Assembly (NCBI GenBank): GCA_035308765.1
Contig: DATGGA010000040.1
Span: 118,820-182,819 of the forward strand
Source: RBG-16-66-20 sp035308765
GTDB taxonomy: Bacteria; Pseudomonadota; Gammaproteobacteria; Burkholderiales; SG8-39
Direction: 5' to 3'
Length of the DNA stretch: 64,000 nt
The notes below the pieces were generated by a model. It did not search any database. It was not told the origin of the DNA and worked only from the letters and a program-made list of their open reading frames with translations. Positions 47,558 through 60,282 of the stretch are shown here, one piece after another (the first letter of the stretch is position 1; every line of letters begins with the position of its first letter). The position numbers and the translations under genes were made by a program.

Positions 47558-47794
47558 TTAACTTGCGGCGAGCACGGCCAGCGCGGCACCCAGCGCGAGG
47601 CACAGCGGCGAATAGAGCAGCGTGTCCATGCGCGCGAACTTCGAACCGCGCGCCCGCTTGAACGACGTTTTGAACGCCGGTACGCCGTCGATTTCCGGGA
47701 CCGCCGCGTTCTTGCCCGAGCCGCCGCCCGCCGCCCAGTAGAAATGCATCAATGCAAGGAAAGCAAAAACGGCCGCCGTGATCAGCGCGAGCAT
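47558..47794 (-). CDS. DUF3995-like membrane protein, internally shortened
   Basis: 78 residues. The start MLALITAAVFAFLALMHFYWAAGG and VPEIDGVPAF, and the end SFKRARGSKFARMDTLLYSPLCL, both match DUF3995 proteins, but these ends are normally about 60 residues further apart and enclose two more membrane helices. Here the two ends join directly in frame. It therefore has two helices instead of four. Either an in-frame deletion or a short variant. It lies 10 bp downstream of uvrA and 22 bp upstream of the thioesterase gene. Confidence 0.65.
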   Translation of the reverse strand: MLALITAAVFAFLALMHFYWAAGGGSGKNAAVPEIDGVPAFKTSFKRARGSKFARMDTLLYSPLCLALGAALAVLAAS

Positions 47795-47804
47795 GCTGCC
47801 AGTC

Positions 47805-50678
<2,874 letters not shown>

Positions 50679-50818
50679 GGGCGATTTTCGAGAAGGGAAA
50701 CTTGCTACTATAACTCTTTCACCCTGCCTCGCCCCACCCCCTTGAACGCCGCGGTCAACGGCGTGCCGGGGTCTGCGTTGGGTGAGAGACAGCGGGCTTG
50801 AACCAGGAGAGGTGGCAC

Positions 50819-51289
50819 ATGGCATCGGTAAACAAGGTAATCATCGTTGGCAATCTCGGGCGGGACCCGGAGACGCGCTACCTGCCGAGCGGCGAGGCAG
50901 TCACCAACATCAGCGTCGCCACCACGGAGACCTGGAAGGACAAGGCGAGCGGCGAAAAGAAGGAGGCCACCGAGTGGCACCGCATCAGCTTCTTCGGCAA
51001 GCTCGCCGAGATCGCCGGCGAATACCTGAAGAAGGGCTCGCAGGTCTACGTCGAGGGGCAGCTGCGCACGCGCAAGTACCAGGACAAGGAGACCGGCAAG
51101 GACCGCTACAGCACCGAAATCCGCGCCGATCGCATGCAGATGCTCGGTTCGAGAGCCGGCGCGGGCGAGCCCCGCGGCGAAGCCGACGGCGATCATGCGC
51201 CGAAGAGCGGCGCAACGGCGAAACCCGGCGGCGCGGCCAAGAAGCCGGCCGGCAAGTTCGACGATATGGAAGACGACATTCCGTTCTGA
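50819..51289 (+). CDS. ssb: Single-stranded DNA-binding protein
   Basis: 156 residues: OB-fold (1-110; VNKVIIVGNLGRDPETRYL, TEWHRISFFGKLAEIAGEYL), a Gly/Ala/Lys-rich linker and the acidic C-terminal tip DDIPF that binds repair and replication proteins. AGGAGAGG ribosome binding site before ATG 50819. Divergent from uvrA across 140 bp, the classical proteobacterial arrangement. No LexA box could be identified by eye. Confidence 0.96.
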   Translation: MASVNKVIIVGNLGRDPETRYLPSGEAVTNISVATTETWKDKASGEKKEATEWHRISFFGKLAEIAGEYLKKGSQVYVEGQLRTRKYQDKETGKDRYSTEIRADRMQMLGSRAGAGEPRGEADGDHAPKSGATAKPGGAAKKPAGKFDDMEDDIPF

Positions 51290-51312
51290 GAACCTGCTGT
51301 TGGCGCTATAAT
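51284..51312 (+). promoter_or_regulatory. Candidate sigma-70 promoter of fmdB-DUF502-aspS
   Basis: A perfect TATAAT at 51307-51312 with a weak TTCTGA at 51284-51289, spaced 17 bp. It is placed immediately downstream of ssb and about 45 bases before the fmdB-type start, where a new promoter is expected. Confidence 0.4.
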
Positions 51313-51362
51313 CCATGCTAATTCAGGAACTTGAAGCACCGGAGCGATAGCCCACCCCACAC

Positions 51363-51689
51363 ATGCCGATCTACGAGTACAAATGTTCGGCCTGCGGCCA
51401 CCAGGAGGACCACCTCCAGAAGCTGAGCGAGGCGCCGCTGACCAGGTGCCCGGCCTGCGGCAAGAAGAAGTACGCCAAGCAGCTCACGGCGGCGGGCTTC
51501 CAGCTGAAGGGCTCTGGCTGGTACGCGTCCGACTTCAAAGGCGGCGCCAAGAAGACGGACGAGGCCAAGCCCGAAGCCAAGGCTGAAACGAAGACCGAAA
51601 CGAAATCCGAAACGAAATCCGAAACGAAGGCCGAGACGAAAACCGAAGCCAAGCCGGAAAAGAAGACGCCGGCCAGCACCACGAATTGA
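51363..51689 (+). CDS. FmdB-family zinc-ribbon protein with Thr/Lys/Glu-repeat tail
   Basis: 108 residues. MPIYEYKCSACGHQED and RCPACGKKKYAKQL give two CxxC pairs (residues 8-11 and 29-32), the zinc ribbon of the FmdB regulatory family. The C-terminal half (about 65-108) is a charged tail made from 4-residue ETK(S/A/T)-like units encoded by 12-base tandem repeats (51573-51656). The role is unclear; FmdB proteins are thought to bind nucleic acid or regulate. First gene of the conserved fmdB, DUF502, aspS order. Followed by a strong terminator-like hairpin. Confidence 0.9.
   Translation: MPIYEYKCSACGHQEDHLQKLSEAPLTRCPACGKKKYAKQLTAAGFQLKGSGWYASDFKGGAKKTDEAKPEAKAETKTETKSETKSETKAETKTEAKPEKKTPASTTN
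51573..51656 (+). repeat. 12-bp tandem repeats encoding an acidic-basic tail
   Basis: Seven degenerate in-frame copies of GAAACGAARNCC-like units; two central copies are identical (51597-51620, GAAACGAAATCC). Five units from 51585 to 51644 are close matches. Copy number could vary by slippage without breaking the frame. Confidence 0.7.
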
Positions 51690-51710
51690 CGCTTAAAGGG
51701 CCACGCTAGC

Positions 51711-51737
51711 GGCCCGGCAACCTTGCCGGGCCTTTTT
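51711..51737 (+). terminator. Strong rho-independent terminator directly before DUF502 gene
   Basis: A perfect 10-bp inverted repeat, GGCCCGGCAA (51711-51720) and TTGCCGGGCC (51723-51732), is followed by TTTTTG. It ends 12 bases before the next start codon, leaving no room for another promoter, so it likely acts as a partial terminator or attenuator in the fmdB-DUF502-aspS unit. Confidence 0.8.
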
Positions 51738-51748
51738 GTTTCCATCCC

Positions 51749-52354
51749 ATGAAAAAATACCTCATCGCCGGATTGCTGATCTGGATTCCGCTGGTCATCA
51801 CGATCTGGGTGCTCAAGCTGATCGTGGACTCGCTCGACCAGACGCTGCTGTTGATGCCCGTGGAATGGCGCACCGAATCCGTGTTCGGCATCCACATCCC
51901 GGGCCTGGGCGTGGTGATCACGCTGGTGATCGTTTTCCTCACCGGCGTCTTCGCCACCAACCTGCTCGGCGCCCGCCTGCTGCAGTGGGGCAACGACCTG
52001 GTGCAGCGGATTCCGGTGGTGCGCTCGATCTACTCGAGCGTGAAGCAGATTTCCGACACGCTGTTTTCTTCCAGCGGCCAGGCCTTCCGCAAGGCGCTGC
52101 TGGTGCAGTGGCCGCGCGACGGCATGTGGACCATCGCCTTCCTCACCGGCCGGCCCGGCGGCGATCTGGTCAACCATCTGCCGGGCGATTTCATCAGCGT
52201 GTACGTGCCGACCACGCCCAACCCGACCGGCGGCTATTTCGTGGTGGTGGCGCGCAAGGACGTGATCGAGCTCGACATGAGCGTGGATGACGCGCTGAAG
52301 TACGTCATTTCCATGGGCGTCGCCCCGCCGAACGGCGGTCCGCTGGGAAAATGA
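51749..52354 (+). CDS. DUF502 membrane protein
   Basis: 201 residues. Two membrane helices (about 4-24 and 52-75), then a cytoplasmic or periplasmic beta-rich domain with the family blocks IPVVRSIYSSVKQISDT, PTTPNPTGGYFVVV and ELDMSVDDALKYVISMG. Found just upstream of aspS in many beta- and gammaproteobacteria. The function is unknown. No good ribosome binding site is visible before ATG 51749, just after the terminator hairpin. It ends 7 bp before aspS. Confidence 0.92.
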   Translation: MKKYLIAGLLIWIPLVITIWVLKLIVDSLDQTLLLMPVEWRTESVFGIHIPGLGVVITLVIVFLTGVFATNLLGARLLQWGNDLVQRIPVVRSIYSSVKQISDTLFSSSGQAFRKALLVQWPRDGMWTIAFLTGRPGGDLVNHLPGDFISVYVPTTPNPTGGYFVVVARKDVIELDMSVDDALKYVISMGVAPPNGGPLGK

Positions 52355-52361
52355 GCGCCAC

Positions 52362-54139
<1,778 letters not shown>

Positions 54140-54143
<4 letters not shown>

Positions 54144-54466
54144 GGTTTGTCGCCGGACTGTTTTGTCTGGTTCTTTCCGTAGTCGCTTTTGCCGGTGAAA
54201 TTCGCTACGCAGACCTTCCGCCAGAAGCCCGCTCTGCGGTCGTTCTCATAAAGAAAGGCGGACCGTTCTCTTATGAGCGGGACGGGGTCATTTTCGGCAA
54301 CCGGGAAAGGCTGCTGCCGCCGCGCCAGCGCGGCTGGTACCGTGAGTACACGGTCGATACGCCGGGCGAGAGAACACGCGGCGCGCGCCGCATCGTCGGC
54401 GGCCGGGATGGTACGCTGTACTACAGCGACGACCACTACCGCAGCTTCAAGAGAATCATCGAGTAA
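54140..54466 (+). CDS. Secreted barnase-like ribonuclease
   Basis: 108 residues. Signal peptide to about residue 19 (LVLSVVAFA), then a mature domain of about 90 residues with the barnase/N1 active-site set: E69 in WYREYTVDTPG, the Arg pair at 83-84 in GARRIVG and H99 in DDHYRSFKRI. It cleaves RNA after G; exported out of the cytoplasm, where RNA would be scarce. GTG start overlaps the aspS stop. The next gene is its inhibitor (barstar). Confidence 0.85.
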
Positions 54467-54891
54467 TGGGCAAACTCCTGCAGCGCCTGGGCGATGCTTC
54501 CAACTCCGGCGTATACCGGGCTCCGCGCAGCGAGGAGATCCTGGACGCCGCGCAGGGCAGCACGCTGAAAGTCGCGCGCATCGATCTCAAGGGCGTGTCC
54601 GAGAAGGAGGCGCTGATGCAGCACATCGCGCTGGCGCTCGAATTTCCGCGGTGGTTCGGCGGCAACTGGGATGCGCTGGAAGACTGCCTGAGCGATCTTT
54701 CCTGGTCGGCCGCCGCCGGCCACGTCCTGCTGATCGAGCACGCGGACGCTCTTGCGCCGGACGGGCGCGGCATCCTGATCGACGTCCTCGCCTCCGCGGC
54801 GGCGTCCTGGGCGGCGCGCAAGATCCCCTTCTTCGCCGTTTTCGTGAACGGCGCACCGGCGCTGCCAGAGCTTTATCGAAATCGAAAGTGA
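54466..54891 (+). CDS. Barstar-family ribonuclease inhibitor
   Basis: 141 residues. The conserved barstar core ALEFPRWFGGNWDALEDCLSD holds the family hallmark FGGNWDAL(x)DCL, which contacts the ribonuclease active site. An N-terminal extension of about 45 residues precedes it. No signal peptide, so it protects the cytoplasm. Its ATG overlaps the last base of the ribonuclease stop (TAATG), which makes this pair a cognate toxin/inhibitor unit. Confidence 0.88.
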   Translation: MGKLLQRLGDASNSGVYRAPRSEEILDAAQGSTLKVARIDLKGVSEKEALMQHIALALEFPRWFGGNWDALEDCLSDLSWSAAAGHVLLIEHADALAPDGRGILIDVLASAAASWAARKIPFFAVFVNGAPALPELYRNRK

Positions 54892-55331
54892 CCACCAAGC
54901 TGCCGTTGTCGGTGCTCGTGATGGCGCACACGGCCGCGCTGGAAGTGCTGCTGCTGGAGCGCGCCGCAAGGCCCGGCTTCTGGCAATCGGTCACGGGATC
55001 CCTCGACCGGCCTGACGAGCCGCCGGCCGAAGCGGCGCGGCGCGAACTGCGCGAGGAAACCGGCATCGAGGCCCGGCCGCAGGACCTCAGGCGCTGGAAC
55101 CTCGCCTATACCTTCGAGATTTTCCCGCAGTGGCGGCACCGCTTCGTCCCGGGCACGACGCACAACACCGAGCACGTATTCAGCGTAGCGCTGCCGGCGC
55201 GCGTCCCGGTGAGGCTTGCGCCGGAGGAGCACACGGCCAGCCTTTGGCTGCCCTGGGAGGATGCAGCGGCCAAATGTTTCTCGTGGTCGAACCGCGATGC
55301 GATCAGAATTCTGGGGTTATGCGCGCGCTGA
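54888..55331 (+). CDS. nudB: Nudix hydrolase, dihydroneopterin triphosphate diphosphatase-like
   Basis: 147 residues. Nudix box from about 37 to 60: G37, then acidic residues and AARRELREETGIEA with the REL-REETGI core. In this gene position (after aspS) the family member is NudB, the folate-pathway enzyme removing pyrophosphate from dihydroneopterin triphosphate; the motifs YTFEIFPQWRHRF and TEHVFSVAL agree with this. GTG start overlaps the barstar stop; it overlaps the next gene by 13 bp. Confidence 0.88.
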   Translation: MTTKLPLSVLVMAHTAALEVLLLERAARPGFWQSVTGSLDRPDEPPAEAARRELREETGIEARPQDLRRWNLAYTFEIFPQWRHRFVPGTTHNTEHVFSVALPARVPVRLAPEEHTASLWLPWEDAAAKCFSWSNRDAIRILGLCAR

Positions 55332-55900
55332 TCCCCGGGACCGCGGCCTGCCTGCTGGCGTTCCTCGCCGTGGGCGGGGCGCGCGGAGCGGACGATATTT
55401 CGGTCGAGACCACGCGCCGCGGCGAAGCGATGGAAGTGATCTGCAAGGCGACGCTGGAGGCGCCGCCGGAGCTGATCTGGCGGACGCTGACGGACTACGG
55501 CCATCTCGCCGAGTTCATTCCGGGCATGCGCAGGAGCCGGGTCATCGAGCAGCGGGGCGCGGTGTCCGTGGTCGAGCAGTCGGGCGTGGCGACGTTCCTG
55601 TTCTTCTCGACGCCGATCGAGGTGACGCTCGCCTCCACCGAGCGCCCGCCGAATGCCATCGAAGTGAGCATGATCAAGGGCAACCTGAAGCGCCTGGACG
55701 GCGCCTACCGCATCGAGCCGCAGCAGGGCGGGCGCATGCTGCTCACCTGGAACGGCATCGTCGAGGCGCAGTCGCTGCCGCCGCTGCTGGGCGAATTGGT
55801 CATGCGCGCGAACATCGCGGACCAGTTTCGCGGCATGGTGCGCGAAATCGAACGGCGCGATGCGTTGCGCCGCGACAAACAGCGGGAAGCGAAACCGTGA
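55319..55900 (+). CDS. Secreted SRPBCC-family (START-like) protein
   Basis: 193 residues with a signal peptide (about 1-23) and a START/polyketide-cyclase-like fold: APPELIWRTLTDYGHLAEFIPGM, typical of the first helix and strand, and the long C-terminal helix GELVMRANIADQFRGMVREI. It may bind a hydrophobic ligand such as a quinone or lipid in the periplasm. The function is unknown. The stop overlaps the GTG start of the lipoprotein gene (4 bases). Confidence 0.83.
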   Translation: MRALIPGTAACLLAFLAVGGARGADDISVETTRRGEAMEVICKATLEAPPELIWRTLTDYGHLAEFIPGMRRSRVIEQRGAVSVVEQSGVATFLFFSTPIEVTLASTERPPNAIEVSMIKGNLKRLDGAYRIEPQQGGRMLLTWNGIVEAQSLPPLLGELVMRANIADQFRGMVREIERRDALRRDKQREAKP

Positions 55901-57375
55901 GGCTGGCCCCGCTCGCCGCAATCATGTTTGCCGCCGTCGCCTCCGGCTGCGCGACGCTGGAGGCGCCGTTTCGCGCCCATCTCGAGTCCGGCGCGCCGCA
56001 GGAGCGCGAGTGCGCCGAGTGGTACCGCACGCTGGATGAGCGCGTCGCGGCGGCCGGCACCCGCGACGCGCAGGACACGCGCGTCGAAGGTTTCCCGTAC
56101 CTGCGCGTGAGCCGCCTGCTGGCGGCGCTGCGTCCCGTGGCGGCATCGGACGAATACGCGATGCAAGAGTTCGCCGACAGCTTGCTCGCGCTCGACCTCC
56201 AGGCACGGCGCTACGAACTCATGAACCTGCCGCCGGAGCAGATGCCCGAATTGCGCTCGGCGCTGCAGCGCACGCAGGACTGCGGCAAGCTGCTGCGCGA
56301 AATCGACCTGGCGAAGCCGGAATCGCGCCAAGCGCTGCTGCAGCGCGCCGAGGTAGCGGACGATTACCGAACGCTGGACAGGATCGCCGGCCTCTACTGG
56401 ATCACGCGGATCCCGTTTGCCGCCGGCGTGCAGCGCTACGAGGCTAAGACGCTGGCGGCGTTCCGGCGCGAGCCGGTGCTGCCCGAGGGCGCGAGCCTGG
56501 TGCGCTACGCGCCCGAGCCCGGCTGGCCGACGCCGCGCTCGAGGGTGGTGGCGATCCTCGAGACCTCGGCGATGAATCCGCTCGGCGTCCCGGAACCCAC
56601 CGAGAGCGACGTGAAAGCCCTGCTCGCGGCCTATGCGCCCACGTTCGAAGTCGAAGTAAAGGGCGACTACGACCGCTTCGGCGCGCTACGCTGGCTGCGC
56701 GACATGGACATGCCCACGGTGGAAGGCGCGGACCTCGCTGTATACGGCCATCCGGCCTGGACGCGCTATGAGGGCAAAGTGCTGCTGCAGCTCGTCTACA
56801 CGCTGTGGTTTCCGGAACGGCCGCCGCAGTCGGAAGGCGACATCCTGGCCGGCAAGCTGGACGGCATCACCTGGCGCGTCACGCTCGCGCCCGACGGCGA
56901 GCCGCTGGTCTACGACACGATCCATCCCTGCGGCTGCTACCACATGTTCTTTCCGACGCCGCGCGCCGCGGCGAAGCCGCCGCCCGGCGGACTCGGGGAG
57001 TGGATATTCTCGCCGCAGTCGCTGCCGCGTATCGCCGACGGCGAGCGCCCGGTGCTGCGGATCGCCAGCGGTACGCACTATATCGAGCGCGTGTCCGTCA
57101 CTCGCGGCACCGACAGCGTGGTGCGCTACGCGCTGCGCCCCTATGGTGAGCTCCGCTCCCTGCCTCGCCCGGATGGCACTCGCAGCAGCGCTTTTGGTCC
57201 TGACGGTCTGGTGCCGGGAACGGAGCGCGCTGAGCGCCTTACATTCTGGCCGATGGGCATCGTTTCCGCGGGCCAGATGCGGCAGTGGGGGCGGCAGGCG
57301 ACGGCCTTCGTCGGCCGGCGGCAATTCGACGACGCCGACCTGTTCGAGCAGCGCTTCAAGTTCGACCTCAAGTGA
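55897..57375 (+). CDS. Predicted lipoprotein of unknown function
   Basis: 492 residues. N-terminal signal with lipobox VASGC (C18), then ATLEAPFRAHLESG. Two conserved-looking stretches are PEPTESDVKALLAAYAP with GDYDRFGALRW near 230-270 and HPCGCYHMFFP near 345, plus GTHYIERV. I recognise no domain. It is in the middle of an operon whose other members act on nucleotides, phospholipid and DNA, so an outer-envelope role tied to cardiolipin synthesis is possible but speculative. GTG start overlaps the previous gene's stop. Confidence 0.72.
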   Translation: MRLAPLAAIMFAAVASGCATLEAPFRAHLESGAPQERECAEWYRTLDERVAAAGTRDAQDTRVEGFPYLRVSRLLAALRPVAASDEYAMQEFADSLLALDLQARRYELMNLPPEQMPELRSALQRTQDCGKLLREIDLAKPESRQALLQRAEVADDYRTLDRIAGLYWITRIPFAAGVQRYEAKTLAAFRREPVLPEGASLVRYAPEPGWPTPRSRVVAILETSAMNPLGVPEPTESDVKALLAAYAPTFEVEVKGDYDRFGALRWLRDMDMPTVEGADLAVYGHPAWTRYEGKVLLQLVYTLWFPERPPQSEGDILAGKLDGITWRVTLAPDGEPLVYDTIHPCGCYHMFFPTPRAAAKPPPGGLGEWIFSPQSLPRIADGERPVLRIASGTHYIERVSVTRGTDSVVRYALRPYGELRSLPRPDGTRSSAFGPDGLVPGTERAERLTFWPMGIVSAGQMRQWGRQATAFVGRRQFDDADLFEQRFKFDLK

Positions 57376-57391
57376 CGCCCGCCCCGGCCTG

Positions 57392-58135
57392 ATGCTGCGC
57401 GTCGTCACCCTAAACATCCATAAAGGTTTGTCGACGTTCAACCGGCGCATGGTGATCCACGAGTTGCGCGAGGGCCTGAACGCGCTCAAGCCGGACCTGG
57501 TTTTCCTGCAGGAGGTGCAGGGCCTGAACCAGCGGCACGCGGTGCGCTTCGCGGAGTGGCCGGGGAAATCGCAGCACGAATTCCTCGCCGGCGACGAGCT
57601 GCAGCACGTTTACGGCCGCAACCGCGTGCACCAGTACGGGCATTACGGCAACGCGCTGCTGTCGCGCTTTCCGATCCTGTCCTCGGAGAACGAAGACGTC
57701 TCGGACCACCGCTTCGAGCGCCGCGGGCTGCTGCACACCGTGGTCAAGGTGCCGGGCTGGAAGCGCAACCTGCACTGCATCTGCGTGCATCTGTCGCTGC
57801 ACGAGGGCGGCCGGCGGCGGCAGCTGGATGCGATCGGGGCGCGGCTGGAGGCGCTCGCCGAGAAGCGCCTGCCGGTGATCATCGCCGGGGATTTCAACGA
57901 CTGGCGCCAGCGCGCAAGCCGCGTTCTCGAGCAGAGCCTCGGGGTGACCGAAGTGTCGATAGCGGCGCCGGGCGGGCGGCACCAGCGCACGTTCCCGAGT
58001 GTGCTGCCGCTGTTCCGCCTGGACCGTATCTACGTGCGCGGCTTCGACGTGTTGCGCACGCAGGTGCATCGCGGACCGCCATGGTCGCTGCTGTCGGACC
58101 ATCTCGCGGTAAGCGCGGAGCTAGAGCGTGCCTGA
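57392..58135 (+). CDS. Endonuclease/exonuclease/phosphatase family protein
   Basis: 247 residues. EEP motifs: TLNIHKG (metal Asn), LVFLQEVQ (catalytic Glu), GHYGNALLSRF, IAGDFNDW (Asp/Asn pair) and SDHLAVSAELE (final His). Cytoplasmic. Members next to clsB are common in betaproteobacteria; possible role in phospholipid or nucleic-acid turnover. ATG 57392; overlaps clsB by 8 bp. Confidence 0.9.
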   Translation: MLRVVTLNIHKGLSTFNRRMVIHELREGLNALKPDLVFLQEVQGLNQRHAVRFAEWPGKSQHEFLAGDELQHVYGRNRVHQYGHYGNALLSRFPILSSENEDVSDHRFERRGLLHTVVKVPGWKRNLHCICVHLSLHEGGRRRQLDAIGARLEALAEKRLPVIIAGDFNDWRQRASRVLEQSLGVTEVSIAAPGGRHQRTFPSVLPLFRLDRIYVRGFDVLRTQVHRGPPWSLLSDHLAVSAELERA

Positions 58136-59324
58136 ATATGTGGACGGCAACCGTGTCACGCTGCTCAGGAACGGCGAGCAGTATTTCCCCGCGCTGGTCG
58201 CCGCAATCGACGCCGCGTCGGCCGAAGTATTCCTGGAGACCTACATTTTCGCCGACGACCGGAGCGGGACCGCGGTCGTCGAAGCCCTGGCGCGCGCGGC
58301 TGCGCGCGGCGTCGCGACGCATCTCCTCATCGACGGCTTCGGCGCGCACGACTTCGCGCCGCGCTTTCGCGAGATGCTGGCGCGGGCCAACGCGGAGGTT
58401 CTCGTCTTCCGGCCCGCGGTCAGCGCCTGGCCGCCGTGGAAGCAGCGCTCGCGGCTGCGCCGCATGCACCGCAAGCTCGCCAGCGTCGATGGCGCGGTCG
58501 CCTTCGTCGGCGGCATCAACATCATCGACGACTACGACACGCCGCATCAGGCACCGCCGCGCTACGACTACGCGGTGCGCATTGAGGGCCCGCTCGCGGC
58601 GCAGGCGCGCGCCGAGGCGTCGAAACTCTGGACGCGCGTCTCCTGGGCCACCTTCGGCAAGCGCTGGCGGCGCTGGCCGGGATTCGCGGCGCTGACCGGC
58701 CGTGCGCCGCGCCGAGCGCCGCCGCCGGCGGCGCCGGCGGGCGGGCAACGTGCCGAGCTGGTGGTGCGCGACAACCTGCGGCACCGTCACGACATCGAAA
58801 ATGCGTATGTCCAGAGGATCGAAGCGGCGCGCTCGGAGGTGATCGTCGCCAATGCGTACTTTTTTCCAACTCGGAAGTTCCGGCACGCGCTGCTGCAGGC
58901 TGCGCGGCGCGACGTGGCCGTCACGCTGCTGCTGCAGGGCAAGCCAGACCACCCGATGCTGTATTACGCGTCGCGGGCGCTGTACCGTTCGCTGCTCGGC
59001 GCGGGCATCCAAATATACGAGTACTACCCCAGCCTCCTGCACGCCAAGGTCGCGGTGTTCGACGGCAAGGTGGCCACGGTCGGGTCTTCCAACATCGACC
59101 CGTTCAGCCTCGGGCTGGCGCGCGAAGCGAATGTCTTCGTCGATGATCGGCCGTTTGCCGCCGAGTTGCGCCTTAGCCTGCACGAAGCGATCGAGCAGCG
59201 CGCGCGCGCGGTGCCGGCAAACTACTGGCAGCGCCTGGGATTCGCGCTGAAGGCGCGAATCTGGCTGGGCTATCGCCTCGCGCGCCTGGCGATGAGCCTG
59301 TACCGGTTCAACGAGCTGCGCTAG
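58128..59324 (+). CDS. clsB: Cardiolipin synthase B
   Basis: 398 residues, phospholipase-D superfamily. Two HKD motifs: HRKLASVDG near 115 and HAKVAVFDG near 305, each followed by GGIN and GSSN, respectively. It condenses phosphatidylglycerol with another phospholipid to make cardiolipin; ClsB is membrane associated but has no predicted N-terminal membrane helix. GTG start overlaps the EEP gene. Last gene of the aspS-to-clsB run, convergent with the MaoC gene. Confidence 0.92.
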   Translation: MPEYVDGNRVTLLRNGEQYFPALVAAIDAASAEVFLETYIFADDRSGTAVVEALARAAARGVATHLLIDGFGAHDFAPRFREMLARANAEVLVFRPAVSAWPPWKQRSRLRRMHRKLASVDGAVAFVGGINIIDDYDTPHQAPPRYDYAVRIEGPLAAQARAEASKLWTRVSWATFGKRWRRWPGFAALTGRAPRRAPPPAAPAGGQRAELVVRDNLRHRHDIENAYVQRIEAARSEVIVANAYFFPTRKFRHALLQAARRDVAVTLLLQGKPDHPMLYYASRALYRSLLGAGIQIYEYYPSLLHAKVAVFDGKVATVGSSNIDPFSLGLAREANVFVDDRPFAAELRLSLHEAIEQRARAVPANYWQRLGFALKARIWLGYRLARLAMSLYRFNELR

Positions 59325-59785
59325 CTGCGTCCGGCGGGGCGCCGGCGGAACATGCCCCAGCCTTCCATAGTCATCACGGTCTCGCCGCGCTGATTGACGG
59401 CTTCCCAGCGCGACTGCAGCAGGCCGATGTCCGGCTTGCTTTCCGAGACGCGCGCGCCGATGGTGAGATGGCGGTAGGTGATGGTGTCCCCCGAGCGCAC
59501 CGGTGCGCGCCACCGTATGTTGTCCAGGCCCGGGGAGCCCAGGCTGGCGGAGCGGTTGACGTATTTGTCCACCATCAGCCGCATTGCCATGGCGCAGGTG
59601 TGCCAGCCGCTCGCGATCAGGCCTTTGAAAAACGATTTCTTCGCCGCTTCGGGATCGACATGGAAGGGCTGCGGGTCGAACTGGCGCGCGAAGGCGATGA
59701 TCTCCTCCTCGGTGAAGGTATGGCTGCCGATTTCCGCCGTGCCCGCTTCCTGCAGGTCTTCCCAGTAAAGCAGTTCGTCCGCCAT
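59321..59785 (-). CDS. MaoC-family (R)-specific dehydratase
   Basis: 154 residues, a single hot-dog hydratase domain. FARQFDPQPFHVDPEAA contains the catalytic Asp/His motif, followed by the hydrophobic KSFFKGLIASGWHTCAM. It hydrates or dehydrates acyl-CoA esters (enoyl/3-hydroxyacyl), useful for fatty acid or PHA monomer supply. One base after the neighbouring thioesterase gene's end, so the two are coupled. Confidence 0.92.
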   Translation of the reverse strand: MADELLYWEDLQEAGTAEIGSHTFTEEEIIAFARQFDPQPFHVDPEAAKKSFFKGLIASGWHTCAMAMRLMVDKYVNRSASLGSPGLDNIRWRAPVRSGDTITYRHLTIGARVSESKPDIGLLQSRWEAVNQRGETVMTMEGWGMFRRRPAGRS

Positions 59786-59786
59786 C

Positions 59787-60254
59787 TCAGTTCTCCGTGG
59801 GCGCGGCGCGCTCGTACCGGCGCACGCGGGCCCGCAAGTCCTCGGGCAGGGGCGCGGCCTTCATCGTCTCCGGGTCCGCGTTCACGTACACCAGCTCGGC
59901 CGTGATAAGCGGCGCGGCCGAAGGCTCGGGCCGCTCGCGCCAGATTTCGAACGCGAACGTAATGCTGGAGCGTCCCAGCTTGGCGACGCGGCTGTGCACG
60001 CGGAGTTCGTCGTCGTAGCGCGCCGAACCCAGGTATTCCACTGCGGCCTTGCGCAGGAATATGTCGTTGGCGTACTTGTCGACGTATCCGTCGGGGTAGG
60101 CAAGGCCGATCGCGCGAAAGTAGTCGGCGAACGCGGTGTCGATGTAGGTGAGGTAGTGGCCGTTGAATACCACCTTCTGCATGTCCACCTCGGCCCAGCG
60201 CACGCGCAGGCGGTGCACGCATTTGTAGTCCGTGCGGGAGTCGGATCCGGCCAT
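59787..60254 (-). CDS. Acyl-CoA thioesterase (4HBT family)
   Basis: 155 residues. RWAEVDMQKVVFNGHYLTYIDTAFADYF is the 4-hydroxybenzoyl-CoA thioesterase-like core with the catalytic Asp at VDMQ. The substrate may be a medium or aromatic acyl-CoA. ATG 60254 is chosen; the divergent gene starts 28 bp away. Likely operon with the MaoC gene. Confidence 0.88.
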   Translation of the reverse strand: MAGSDSRTDYKCVHRLRVRWAEVDMQKVVFNGHYLTYIDTAFADYFRAIGLAYPDGYVDKYANDIFLRKAAVEYLGSARYDDELRVHSRVAKLGRSSITFAFEIWRERPEPSAAPLITAELVYVNADPETMKAAPLPEDLRARVRRYERAAPTEN

Positions 60255-60282
60255 ATTTTCAGAGTGTAATATGGTCCGCGCG

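Noticed and set aside
50679..50818. LexA box or paired promoter elements between uvrA and ssb
   Set aside because: TTGACC (50758-50753) and TATAGT (50712-50707) on the minus strand are 40 bp apart, too far for one promoter, and no SOS-box palindrome was seen.
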